Assembly: GCF_013001025.1 (NCBI RefSeq)
Contig: NZ_CP053021.1
Coordinates: forward strand, 1,116,001-1,180,000
Origin: Sphingobium yanoikuyae
GTDB taxonomy: Bacteria; Pseudomonadota; Alphaproteobacteria; Sphingomonadales; Sphingomonadaceae
Reading direction: 5' to 3'
Length of the DNA stretch: 64,000 nucleotides
In this document: positions 1 through 6,963 of the stretch, in pieces
Position numbering within the stretch: position 1 is the stretch's first letter
How the letters are laid out: each line of letters starts with the position of its first letter
Notes under the pieces: generated by a model
Told to the model about the DNA's origin: nothing
Seen by the model: only the letters and a program-made list of their open reading frames with translations
Database searches by the model: none
Position numbers and translations under genes: made by a program

Positions 1-476
1 GGCGCCGCGAAGCGTTCGACCGGGCACGGGAATGCCCCAACCTCGTCATGCTCTACCTGTCGAAGCGGATCGGCAATGCGATCGACATGGCTATCGAGTG
101 CGGCGGCTTCCCTCCCAATGCGGCGCTGGGCGCGACGTTCGGCAGCCAGGCCGAATATGACCGCGACCGGATCAAGCTGAAGAATGCGGGCGCGGCGCTG
201 GATGCGCTGTTCACCTTCGGCAGTTTCGAGCCGCTGCTTGGCCCGGTGATCCTCGATTGCAATGCGCCCGACTGGATCATTGTCGGAGGCGAGAGCGGCC
301 GCAATGCTCGTCCGATGGATATCCAGTGGGCGCGTGACCTGCGCGACCAGTCGCTGGATTTGGGCCGGGTGTTCAACTTCAAGCAGGTCGGCGGTCGCGG
401 CGCTGACAAGGGTGGCCACGAACTGGACGGCAAGACCTATTTCGCCCGTCCGCAGGTCGAACAGGTGCCCGCATGA
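1..476 (+). CDS. DUF5131 family protein (phage Gp37/Gp68-like), 5' truncated by window edge
   Basis: The frame is open from the first bases of the window to the stop at 474-476, so only the C-terminal part (about 158 residues) is seen. The core motif WIIVGGESGRNARPMDIQWA followed by a conserved FKQVGG stretch is typical of DUF5131, the family long labelled phage protein Gp37/Gp68. Members occur in many phages and integrative elements and resemble radical-SAM-associated proteins, but their biochemical role is not settled. An internal ATG at 48 is in frame but lies inside conserved sequence (LYLSKR), so it is not taken as the start. The next small gene overlaps its stop by four bases. Confidence 0.8.
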   Translation, partial: RREAFDRARECPNLVMLYLSKRIGNAIDMAIECGGFPPNAALGATFGSQAEYDRDRIKLKNAGAALDALFTFGSFEPLLGPVILDCNAPDWIIVGGESGRNARPMDIQWARDLRDQSLDLGRVFNFKQVGGRGADKGGHELDGKTYFARPQVEQVPA

Positions 477-586
477 CCCCGCCCCGCAAACACCCCGCGC
501 CCAAGCCCTTCCAGCCAACGCCCAAGCGCCCCGGCCAGTGGGTTCTCAAGGGTGGGGAGTTCGTCAAGGTGGAGGTGGGGGAATGA
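473..586 (+). CDS. Very small phage-element protein (37 aa), function unknown
   Basis: An ATG at 473 overlaps the stop of the DUF5131 gene (ATGA), and its own stop overlaps the ATG of the next gene in the same way. The product is proline- and lysine-rich at the N-terminus and ends GQWVLKGGEFVKVEVGE, which looks like a short beta hairpin. No family is recognised. The support is the regular overlap chain, which continues through the following genes, and the fact that it fills the only gap between two better-supported genes. It could be translationally coupled leader peptide rather than a functional protein. Confidence 0.5.
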   Translation: MTPPRKHPAPKPFQPTPKRPGQWVLKGGEFVKVEVGE

Positions 587-753
587 AAAGGTCAGCGATC
601 ATCACCATTCTGGCCTGCTTTGGGTCGTTCTTCATCGTGACGGCGGGCGGGATTATCCTGGAGCGCGCCACCGGGTGGACCGATCCGATGCACCTCACGA
701 GCCTTTTGGCAACGGTGGCTATCGTCGCCACATACATGGAGGCGCGGCCATGA
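583..753 (+). CDS. Small membrane protein of phage element (56 aa)
   Basis: Starts at the ATG that overlaps the upstream stop and ends overlapping the next ATG at 750. Residues about 5-27 form a strongly hydrophobic segment (IITILACFGSFFIVTAGGII) and a second, weaker one lies near residues 39-52. The protein is therefore predicted to sit in the inner membrane with one or two passes. Small membrane proteins are common in phage early and accessory regions, but nothing indicates which role this one has. A longer reading of the same frame upstream would run through the DUF5131 gene and is rejected. Confidence 0.55.
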   Translation: MKRSAIITILACFGSFFIVTAGGIILERATGWTDPMHLTSLLATVAIVATYMEARP

Positions 754-1295
754 AACACCACGGCACCGACACCTGCGTCATGCGGGAGGATCATGTTGGC
801 AAGCCTGCCGACCATGGCCTGATGTGCGAGGAGTGCAGGGCGGAGGATCGGGCGATGGCTGAGCAGCACATGAAGCGCATCACCTTGGAAGTCGAGGGCG
901 ATGTCGGACCTGACGACGCGCGCGAAATTCTCGACGCCGTGTTTGCCAAGCTGGGCCGGTGCTGGTCGGAGCGAACCGAGGGGCCGATCTACCGCGGCGA
1001 TGGGAAGCATGTCGGAAACGCCCGCGTCCAACTTCTACCGTTCAGTCTCCAGATGGCGCGCGAGGTCAAGGCTTCCAGCGATCCGGTCGAGGCGGCCAAA
1101 TGGGCGGCTTCGGTCCATTATGGCTGCGAGCATGACATGAACGGCGGCTATCTTGGCCATTCGGATTTCTGCCACGCGATGCACTCCGCGATCGGCGAAA
1201 GCTCAATCACTGATGACGAGATCGACGCTGCGCTTCGGCATGGCTTCGGCGACCGCATTGCCGACACCAACATGAAGGAGGCCCGCCATGACTGA
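750..1295 (+). CDS. Hypothetical phage-element protein with N-terminal Cys/His cluster
   Basis: The product has 181 residues and is coupled by ATGA overlaps at its start. The first 35 residues contain HHGTDTCVMREDH and a CEEC motif, suggesting a small metal-binding knuckle. The remainder is acidic and mixed alpha/beta, with a central GRCWSERTEGPIYRG stretch, and no catalytic motif is recognised. A shorter version starting at an internal ATG (for example MKRITLEVEG, about 40 residues in) cannot be excluded. The context suggests an accessory phage function; no specific role is proposed. Confidence 0.55.
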   Translation: MKHHGTDTCVMREDHVGKPADHGLMCEECRAEDRAMAEQHMKRITLEVEGDVGPDDAREILDAVFAKLGRCWSERTEGPIYRGDGKHVGNARVQLLPFSLQMAREVKASSDPVEAAKWAASVHYGCEHDMNGGYLGHSDFCHAMHSAIGESSITDDEIDAALRHGFGDRIADTNMKEARHD

Positions 1296-1662
1296 TCGCG
1301 ATACCCTGCTGGCTTTGGCGGAGCGGGTGGAGGCGCTGAGCAATCCGAATGCTGAAATTGACGGGGACATCGTCATGGCACTCGGGCTGTTAAACTTCGA
1401 CACGCATAGGCTCCTCCTTTTCGCCGATGGACAAATGGCCCCTGCCATATCCCCGGCCTACACCGCCTCGCTCGACGCCGCCAAAACGCTAGTCCCCAAA
1501 GGCTGGCACGTCGGCATGCTCACCGAATGCGATGAGGACGACAGCCCGAGTTGCTGCCTGACGCAGAACGAAGAGCCGTGCCGGGATGCTGTGGGGCGGG
1601 GCGCTGATATGGCGCTGTCGCTGGTGGCGGCTTCGCTGCGCGCGCGGGCGGGAGGTTTGTGA
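1288..1662 (+). CDS. Phage ABA-sandwich-domain-like protein
   Basis: The product has 124 residues. The pattern LALAERVEAL near the N-terminus, YTASLDAAKTLVP in the middle and ALSLVAASLRARA at the C-terminus is the recurring layout of small alphaproteobacterial phage proteins of the ABA-sandwich type, whose function is unknown. It overlaps the previous gene by eight bases and the next start by one base. The assignment rests on recalled sequence pattern only. Confidence 0.6.
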   Translation: MTDRDTLLALAERVEALSNPNAEIDGDIVMALGLLNFDTHRLLLFADGQMAPAISPAYTASLDAAKTLVPKGWHVGMLTECDEDDSPSCCLTQNEEPCRDAVGRGADMALSLVAASLRARAGGL

Positions 1663-1871
1663 TGGCAGAGGCTCCCGACATGGTGCATTTCGTCGCCGGC
1701 CATATCCGGGCGCGGTGTCGCTATCCCAGCGGGCAGGCGCGCTTCGGTGTCGAGGAATCGTGCATCGCCGCAGAGGCCGCGCTGGATGCCATGCGGTCGT
1801 GGAATTGCGCTCAGCGTCGCCACCGGTCCACCCGCCTTATGCTGGCCCCTGCGCCGGGAGAGAAATCATGA
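1662..1871 (+). CDS. Small phage-element protein (69 aa), function unknown
   Basis: An ATG at 1662 is preceded by GGAGG at 1651-1655 at good spacing, which favours it over the GTG at 1659. Its stop overlaps the next ATG at 1868. The sequence MVHFVAGHIRARCRYPSG with later GVEESCIAAEAALDAMRSW resembles other short phage proteins of this group but no domain is recognised. The last third is arginine-rich. Confidence 0.5.
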   Translation: MAEAPDMVHFVAGHIRARCRYPSGQARFGVEESCIAAEAALDAMRSWNCAQRRHRSTRLMLAPAPGEKS

Positions 1872-2266
1872 CTGACATCATCCAGGAGTTGCGCGGGCTG
1901 ATCGCGGAGGCGACGCCGGGGGAATGGGCTTTGGGCGTCAGGTCGAACCAGCGCGCGATAGCAGGTGGTGCGGGCGAATGGCTCGCATTACTGCCTAACG
2001 GGCATCGTGAAGGCTTTGGGCTGACCTCCGATAGCGAAATTCGCGCTAACGCCGCCCTCATCGTCGCCGCAATCAACCACCTCCCGGCCCTGCTGGATCG
2101 GTTGGAGGCGGCTGAGAGGGTTATCGATTTCCTCGACATGCGGCGCCCGATCAATGGCATCGAACGCCGGTCGAAGGAGGAAGTCTTTGCCATCATGGCG
2201 GATCGGATCAGGCTTGCAGAAGCAGGCCACTATCGGTTGCCCGCCATCCGGGAGGTGAGGCCGTGA
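1868..2266 (+). CDS. Phage-element protein with helical C-terminal repeat, function unknown
   Basis: The product has 132 residues and an ATGA-coupled start. The segment SEIRANAALIVAAINHLPA followed by LLDRLEAAERVIDFL is a pattern seen in many phage and prophage proteins of Rhizobiales and Sphingomonadales, probably a helical region. The N-terminus (IIQELRGLIAEATPGEW) also fits that group. Function is unknown. It lies upstream of the integrase in the same reading direction, so it is probably co-transcribed with its neighbours. Confidence 0.6.
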   Translation: MTDIIQELRGLIAEATPGEWALGVRSNQRAIAGGAGEWLALLPNGHREGFGLTSDSEIRANAALIVAAINHLPALLDRLEAAERVIDFLDMRRPINGIERRSKEEVFAIMADRIRLAEAGHYRLPAIREVRP

Positions 2267-2595
2267 GCGAGATGATCGAACGTGTCGCCAAAGCCATCTA
2301 CGAGGAGGACGACCCGTGGCACAAGGCGTGGCCGTGGCCCGACCTGAACGAAAGTCAGGGGTCGCCGGAACCGTATCGCCGCATTGCCGCCGCAGCCATC
2401 AAGGCTATGCGCGAGGGGCGGCCGAATCCTGACTGGCAGGCGGCCGCAGCAGCAATTGTCGCGCTTGCCGAGCACGGCATCGGGGCGGATATCGGCGAAC
2501 TTCTGACGCATGGCAACCCGTTGCGCGGAATTGCGCCCGGCGCGATCTTCAAGATGATTTCCGCCATCGACGCCGCTCTTGTGGGGGAGGGGTGA
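2263..2595 (+). CDS. Phage-element protein (110 aa), function unknown
   Basis: Begins with GTG overlapping the previous stop by four bases. An upstream GGAGGTGAGG supplies a strong ribosome binding site. The opening MIERVAKAIYEEDDPW and the following PYRRIAAAAIKAMREG recur in small prophage proteins of alphaproteobacteria. No enzymatic motif is seen. The next gene begins directly after its stop. Confidence 0.6.
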   Translation: MSEMIERVAKAIYEEDDPWHKAWPWPDLNESQGSPEPYRRIAAAAIKAMREGRPNPDWQAAAAAIVALAEHGIGADIGELLTHGNPLRGIAPGAIFKMISAIDAALVGEG

Positions 2596-2781
2596 ATGGC
2601 GAGCCAGGCGCTCAAATTTCCGAAGTCTCCCGAGATCAAGCGCCTCATCAAGGCTGCCCGTGACGCTGGGATGCAGATCGGCTCTATCGACATTCGCCCT
2701 GACGGGGTGACAATCTATCCGCCCGCGAAGGAACAGGGCCAGTCTCCGTATGACATCTGGAAAGCGCAAAACCAAAGTTGA
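2596..2781 (+). CDS. Small conserved phage protein upstream of integrase (61 aa)
   Basis: The ATG follows the previous stop directly, with GGGGAGGGG as ribosome binding site. The product, with KRLIKAARDAGMQIGSIDI followed by RPDGVTIY, is a compact alpha-beta pattern often found as a tiny gene just in front of phage integrases in alphaproteobacteria. Its last 32 bases overlap the integrase start. It may be an excisionase-like or accessory factor because of position, but it has no recognisable DNA-binding motif, so the role is left open. Confidence 0.55.
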   Translation: MASQALKFPKSPEIKRLIKAARDAGMQIGSIDIRPDGVTIYPPAKEQGQSPYDIWKAQNQS

Positions 2782-3802
2782 GACTGGCCTTCATGTCGTG
2801 CGCAAGCTGCGTGACGGCAAGCCAGCGCTTTTCTACGTATACGCCTATCGAGGCGGCCCGCAGATCCATAGCTGCGAAGGTGAGCGCCCGACCATCACGC
2901 CGGAAATCCTTGACGCCGCCGCTGATGCGCGCAGGCACAGGACGGCAACCGCTTCCGACAATCTCGATCGCATCATCACCGCATATCTCGCCAGCCCCGA
3001 ATTTGGGGAATTAGGTAAGCGCACGAAGAAGGATTACCGGATCGAGTTGAAGAAGATCGGCCCGCGATTCGGCAAGGTTCCATATCCAGTCTGGAATGAT
3101 CAGCGGATGCGCGCCGATGTCATGGCCTGGCGATCCGAAATGGCAGACAAGCCACGCACCGCCGACAAGGCGATCGTTATGCTTGCCACACTGCTGGGCT
3201 GGGCAGTCACCGAAGGCCTGATAGAGCGCAATGTCGCGGCCGGCATCCCCATGCTCTACAAGTCCGACCGCGCCGCAATCATCTGGACCGAGGCCGATTG
3301 GCAGGCGATCGAGCCGCATTGCTCCAAGGAACTTTGGCAGGGCCTTCGCTTCGCCGCGCTGACCGGGATGCGGCTTGGCGATCTGGTCAAGGTGTCAGTC
3401 GAGCATGTCGGGCCGAGTGCTATCGTATTCATCACGTCCAAGCGCAAACGCCGCGTGGTCGTCCCGATATTCGATGAGCTGCGCGCGCTGCTGAAAGAGA
3501 TCGGGCGGGAAGCAGGCACCATCCTGCAGAACAGCCGCGGCAAGCCGTGGACCGAAAGTGGATTCGGCGGCGTCTTCCAGAAGGCCAAGAACAAGGCGCC
3601 GGGCTTCGATATTTCGCTGCGCATCCACGATCTGCGCGGCACCTATGCGACGTGGCTGGCGAGGCGCGGCCTGACCGATCAGGAGATCGGCCGCATCGTT
3701 GCGTGGTCAGAGCAGCAGGTTGCCGAGATCAGGCGGCGCTATGTGGACGAGGAGCATGTCGTGGCTTCGTTGGTCGAGCGGCTGAACGCCAGGACGCCTT
3801 AG
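2750..3802 (+). CDS. int: Tyrosine recombinase/integrase
   Basis: The product has 350 residues and would integrate and excise the element by site-specific recombination at the adjacent tRNA-Met. The catalytic residues of the family are visible: R208 in GMRLGDL, K231 in TSKRKR, H293 and R296 in HDLRGTYAT, W319 at the second-histidine position (a tolerated substitution) and the nucleophile Y331 in RRRYVDEEHV. Residues about 70-160 form the SAM-like core-binding domain. The N-terminal 65 residues probably bind arm-type sites. The start overlaps the preceding small gene; the ATG at 2750 is the first in frame. The gene points toward the tRNA 3' end about 330 bases away. Confidence 0.92.
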   Translation: MTSGKRKTKVETGLHVVRKLRDGKPALFYVYAYRGGPQIHSCEGERPTITPEILDAAADARRHRTATASDNLDRIITAYLASPEFGELGKRTKKDYRIELKKIGPRFGKVPYPVWNDQRMRADVMAWRSEMADKPRTADKAIVMLATLLGWAVTEGLIERNVAAGIPMLYKSDRAAIIWTEADWQAIEPHCSKELWQGLRFAALTGMRLGDLVKVSVEHVGPSAIVFITSKRKRRVVVPIFDELRALLKEIGREAGTILQNSRGKPWTESGFGGVFQKAKNKAPGFDISLRIHDLRGTYATWLARRGLTDQEIGRIVAWSEQQVAEIRRRYVDEEHVVASLVERLNARTP

Positions 3803-4008
3803 CGACGCCCGCGCTTCGCCAGTTCGTTCTCCACGGCTTCGCGAATGAAATCAGTGCGATCCTCGCCATTCCTGAGTGCTCGCTCAATTCGCGCAAGAGT
3901 TCCGGCCTCAAACGCAGCCTCTCGCTTTTCTGGATATCGCATCTTCCTGCCCACGCGCGGGCCAGTAAAGCATATGGCTTTTTCTGCCAAGGGCTGACTA
4001 TTTCGCAT
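3799..4008 (-). CDS. Ribbon-helix-helix-like DNA-binding protein of the element
   Basis: The product has 69 residues and is convergent with the integrase, overlapping it by four bases. The C-terminal 47 residues (MRYPEKREAAFEAGTLARIE then EDRTDFIREAVENELAKRG) fit a ribbon-helix-helix fold: a short strand, helix and second helix with the usual REAVENEL ending. Translation may start at the internal methionine (ATG at 3942) rather than at 4008. It probably binds the GCATATGC palindromes directly upstream (4024-4063) and regulates itself or the integrase, or acts as an excision factor. That role is inferred from position. Confidence 0.6.
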   Translation of the reverse strand: MRNSQPLAEKAICFTGPRVGRKMRYPEKREAAFEAGTLARIERALRNGEDRTDFIREAVENELAKRGRR

Positions 4009-4023
4009 ATGGGATATTGACCT

Positions 4024-4063
4024 GATAAAGCATATGCCTTATCGATATCGCATATGCTTTATC
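4024..4063. promoter_or_regulatory. Perfect 14-bp inverted repeat, candidate operator
   Basis: The arm GATAAAGCATATGC (4024-4037) is repeated exactly inverted at 4050-4063 with a 12-base spacer. Additional GCATATG or GCATATGG copies lie at 3970-3976 and 4005-4011, and GCATATGCCTTATC (4030-4043) is a near-direct repeat of the right arm. The cluster covers the start region of the ribbon-helix-helix gene and sits between it and the tRNA, so it is a good candidate for its operator or for integrase arm-type sites. Confidence 0.6.
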
Positions 4064-4090
4064 GTGGCAAGAGGGCAGCTAGGTTGTAAA

Positions 4091-4109
4091 CCGGCTGTAA
4101 ACTAGCCGG
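4091..4109. repeat. Short perfect hairpin (CCGGCT/AGCCGG)
   Basis: A 6-bp perfect stem with a 7-base loop lies 28 bases beyond the tRNA 3' end. It could act as the tRNA terminator, but the minus-strand bases after it (TTTACAACCT) give only a weak T-tract. It may instead be part of the integration-site structure. Confidence 0.35.
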
Positions 4110-4136
4110 GACAGTTGCCGCTAAGTGCTTGAAAAA

Positions 4137-4213
4137 TGGTAGCGGAGGAGGGACTTGAACCCCCGACACGCGGATTATGATTCCGCTGCTCTAACCAGCT
4201 GAGCTACTCCGCC
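4137..4213 (-). tRNA. tRNA-Met (anticodon CAT)
   Basis: Read on the minus strand, the 77-base cloverleaf has a 7-bp acceptor stem (GGCGGAG with CTCCGCT, one G-T pair), a D arm with GCTCAGCTGGTTAGAGC, an anticodon stem GCGGA/TCCGC around loop ATCATAA with anticodon CAT, and a T arm GGGGGTTCAAGTCCCTC. The 3' CCA is encoded (4137-4139). The regular first acceptor pair (G-T) and body argue for elongator Met (or an Ile2 tRNA whose CAT is modified) rather than initiator tRNA. Its 3' end faces the integrase and is the probable attachment site, so the 3' half may have been supplied by the element. Confidence 0.93.
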
Positions 4214-4254
4214 CCATGGGCCTCGCAGGGGGTGTTTCCCTGCGGTGAGGCGGC

Positions 4255-4283
4255 GCTATACGCAGGGGATGGACGGTGGTCAA
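4255..4283 (-). promoter_or_regulatory. Sigma-70-type promoter of tRNA-Met
   Basis: On the minus strand, TTGACC (4283-4278) and TATAGC (4260-4255) are separated by exactly 17 bases, and the tRNA 5' end follows about 40 bases later. Both boxes are close to the housekeeping consensus. It lies on the chromosomal side of the tRNA, so integration would not disturb it. Confidence 0.65.
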
Positions 4284-4509
4284 CGGGGCGATTGCAAAAA
4301 TCTGCATTCTTTTTTGAACGCTCCGCCAGAGGCCCCGTCGCGCGCCGGTTTGCGCGCGTAGAAACGATCGGCGCGACCTATTTCCGCAATCCCGACATGG
4401 CCGACGGAACGCTTTTTCCGCTCCGCGATTTTTGTCTTGCAATCGCAACGATGCGGCGCACTATTGTTGCAATGCACAACCGGCCGAGGGCCGAGGGAGG
4501 AACGACAAC

Positions 4510-5919
4510 TTGCCCTTCCATGAAATGTTTGAGCCTGATGGTTCGCTGCGCCCCTGTTACGACGAAGTGCAGAAATGGGTGGAGCGGACAGGCATAGCCG
4601 GGCTCAATCGTCGCATGGATGAGGCGGAAGCGATCTTCCGGCGCATCGGCATCACCTTCGCCGTCTATGGCGAGGGCGGCGACCCGGAACGACTGATACC
4701 CTTCGACCTGCTGCCCCGCATCTTCACCGCGAACGAATGGCGCATCCTCGACAAGGGCATCCGCCAGCGCGCCCGCGCCCTCAACGCCTTCCTGCATGAT
4801 GTCTATCATCGCGGCGAGATTGTGAAGGCGGGCATCATGCCGGCCGACATCATCTATCGCAACAGCGCCTATCTGGCCGAAATGGCGGACTTCACCCCGC
4901 CGGGTAAGGTCTACAGCCATATCGTCGGCATCGATATCGTGCGCACCGGGCCGGGCAGTTTCGAGGTGCTGGAGGATAATTGCCGCACCCCCTCGGGCGT
5001 GTCCTACATGCTCGAAAATCGCGAGATCATGACGCGCATGTTCCCCGAGCTGTTCGCGCAGGGCATGGTCGCGCCGGTCGACGATTATCCCGCCGAACTG
5101 CTCAAGAGCCTGAAGGAAGTCGCGCCGCCTGCCTGCAAGGGCGATCCGGTGGTGGTGGTGCTGACGCCCGGTTCGCTCAACAGCGCCTATTATGAGCATA
5201 GCTTCCTTGCCGACCTGATGGGCGTGGAACTGGTCGAGCCGGCCGATCTGTTCGTCGACAATGACCGGGTCTGGATGAAGACGACGCTCGGCCCCAGGGC
5301 GGTCGATGTCATCTATCGCCGCATCGACGACGAATATATCGACCCGCTGGTCTTCCGGCCCGACAGCCTGCTCGGCGTCCCCGGCATCTTCAGCGTCTAT
5401 CGCAATGGCGGCGTGACGCTGGCGTCAGCGCCCGGATCGGGCATCGCCGACGACAAGGCGGTCTATATCTATGTGCCCGAGATGATCCGCTTCTATCTGG
5501 GTGAGGAGCCGATCCTCGACAATATCCAGACCTGGCAATGCTCCAAGCCCGACGAAATGGCCTATGTGCTGGAGCATCTGCACGAACTGGTGGCCAAGGA
5601 AGTCCATGGATCTGGCGGCTATGGCATGCTGATCGGCCCCAAGGCGAGCAAGGCGGAGGTCGAGGCCTATGCCGAGCGGATCAAGGCCAATCCCGGCGAG
5701 TTCATCGCCCAGCCGACGCTCGACCTGTCGACCGTGCCGACCCTGGGGCCGGCGAGCGTGGTCGGCCGCCATGCCGATTTCCGCCCTTATTGCCTGGTCG
5801 GCAAGCAGTTGCGGCTGGTCCCCGGTGGCCTGACCCGCGTGGCGCTGACCGAAGGGTCGCTGGTGGTCAATTCCAGCCAGGGCGGCGGGGTCAAGGATAC
5901 CTGGGTGTTGCAGGATTGA
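4510..5919 (+). CDS. Circularly permuted ATP-grasp protein (Anbu operon)
   Basis: The product has 469 residues when started at TTG 4510, which is preceded by GGGAGGA at 4495-4501. This start gives the family's usual opening PFHEMFEPDGSLRPCYDEV. An ATG at 4528 is the alternative. The signature VLEDNCRTPSGVSYMLENR around residue 160 and the late GSGGYGMLIGPK are hallmarks of the circularly permuted ATP-grasp (DUF404/DUF407) family, thought to be ATP-dependent peptide or amide ligases. It heads a four-gene unit with an alpha-E protein, a transglutaminase and Anbu. The substrate is unknown. Confidence 0.88.
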   Translation: MPFHEMFEPDGSLRPCYDEVQKWVERTGIAGLNRRMDEAEAIFRRIGITFAVYGEGGDPERLIPFDLLPRIFTANEWRILDKGIRQRARALNAFLHDVYHRGEIVKAGIMPADIIYRNSAYLAEMADFTPPGKVYSHIVGIDIVRTGPGSFEVLEDNCRTPSGVSYMLENREIMTRMFPELFAQGMVAPVDDYPAELLKSLKEVAPPACKGDPVVVVLTPGSLNSAYYEHSFLADLMGVELVEPADLFVDNDRVWMKTTLGPRAVDVIYRRIDDEYIDPLVFRPDSLLGVPGIFSVYRNGGVTLASAPGSGIADDKAVYIYVPEMIRFYLGEEPILDNIQTWQCSKPDEMAYVLEHLHELVAKEVHGSGGYGMLIGPKASKAEVEAYAERIKANPGEFIAQPTLDLSTVPTLGPASVVGRHADFRPYCLVGKQLRLVPGGLTRVALTEGSLVVNSSQGGGVKDTWVLQD

Positions 5920-6010
5920 TGGGCGCGACCGCCTCCTTTCTTCCGATTGCCCCTGATGATGCCGGGCCGGGCGCAACGACGCCGGCCCTCACGGTGAAAA
6001 GAGCCAAGAC

Positions 6011-6943
6011 ATGCTGAGCCGGACCGCCGAAAATCTCTTCTGGATGGCGCGCTATATGGAGCGCGCCGAAGCCACCGCACGGCTGCTGTCGATGGGGCAG
6101 CGCATGGCGATCCTGCCGGGTGCGCATCATCGCGACGAATGGCGATCGGTCGTGCGTGCGACCGGGGCCGGGCATCAGTTCCCGGACGGCGTGCCGGTGA
6201 CGGAAAGCGATGTCGTGTCCTTCCTGATGCTGGACGCCGACAATCCCAGCTCGATCCGTTCCTGCCTGCTCAAGGCCCGCGCCAATGCCAAGTCGGCGCG
6301 CACCATGCTGACCCAGGACATGTGGGAGGCGCTCAACGACGGCTGGCGCAAGCTCGACAGCTATGACGTGGCCGAGGCCAAGGCGCAGCTGCCCGCGCTG
6401 ATCGACTGGGTGAAGACCCGTGTCATGACCTTCCGCGGCGCGGCCCATTCGGGCCAGCTGCGCAATGAAGGCCATGACTTCCTGCGCTGCGGGTCGGCGC
6501 TCGAACGGGCGCAGATGACGCTGCGGCTGCTCGATGTGAAATATTATGTGCTGCTGCCCGAAACCGAGGTGATCGGCGGCAATCGCGACCATTATCAATG
6601 GACATCGGTGCTCTATGCGCTGTCGGGCGCGCGCGCCTATCATCATGTCTATGGCGGCACCTATACGCCCTGGCAGATCACCGACTTCCTGATGCTCAAC
6701 CGGCTGTTTCCGCGCAGCGTCGCCTATTGCTGCGATCAGCTCGCCTATCGGCTCAATCGGCTGGCCGGCTGGCACAATGCGCGCGGCACCTGTCATGACA
6801 CGGTGAAGCAGCTGGTGAGCGAATTGGAGGAACTGGACGCCGGCGAGATTTTCCGTCGCGGCCTGCATGAAACGGTGCAGTACAGCCTGATGATGAGCAA
6901 CCGGCTCGGCGTCGAAATCGCCGAAACCTATCATTTCGGCTGA
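6011..6943 (+). CDS. Alpha-E domain-containing protein (DUF403)
   Basis: The product has 310 residues and starts MLSRTAENLFWMARYMERAE, the characteristic opening of the alpha-E helical family. Recurrent WMARYMERAE/SLYWRRIE-like helices and the central HDFLRCGSALERAQMTLRLL segment agree. The family is all-helical, of unknown activity, and almost always encoded beside a circularly permuted ATP-grasp protein and a transglutaminase-like protease, as here. It lies 91 bases after the ATP-grasp gene and 20 bases before the transglutaminase gene, consistent with one operon. Confidence 0.88.
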   Translation: MLSRTAENLFWMARYMERAEATARLLSMGQRMAILPGAHHRDEWRSVVRATGAGHQFPDGVPVTESDVVSFLMLDADNPSSIRSCLLKARANAKSARTMLTQDMWEALNDGWRKLDSYDVAEAKAQLPALIDWVKTRVMTFRGAAHSGQLRNEGHDFLRCGSALERAQMTLRLLDVKYYVLLPETEVIGGNRDHYQWTSVLYALSGARAYHHVYGGTYTPWQITDFLMLNRLFPRSVAYCCDQLAYRLNRLAGWHNARGTCHDTVKQLVSELEELDAGEIFRRGLHETVQYSLMMSNRLGVEIAETYHFG

Positions 6944-6963
6944 AGGGGGAGGGGAAGCGCGCC

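Larger units (their letters stand above)
1..4140. mobile_element. Right end of an integrated phage/integrative element at tRNA-Met
   Basis: The segment from the left window edge to the 3' end of the tRNA-Met(CAT) gene carries a phage Gp37/Gp68-type gene, tiny phage-like genes with four-base overlaps, a tyrosine integrase pointing at the tRNA, and a small DNA-binding protein. Chromosomal genes such as the Anbu operon begin only on the other side of the tRNA. Integration at a tRNA 3' end with the integrase next to the junction is the normal layout for tyrosine-integrase elements. The other end lies off the window, so size, completeness and the left attachment copy cannot be judged. The exact right boundary inside the tRNA 3' half is inferred. 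Confidence 0.8.
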
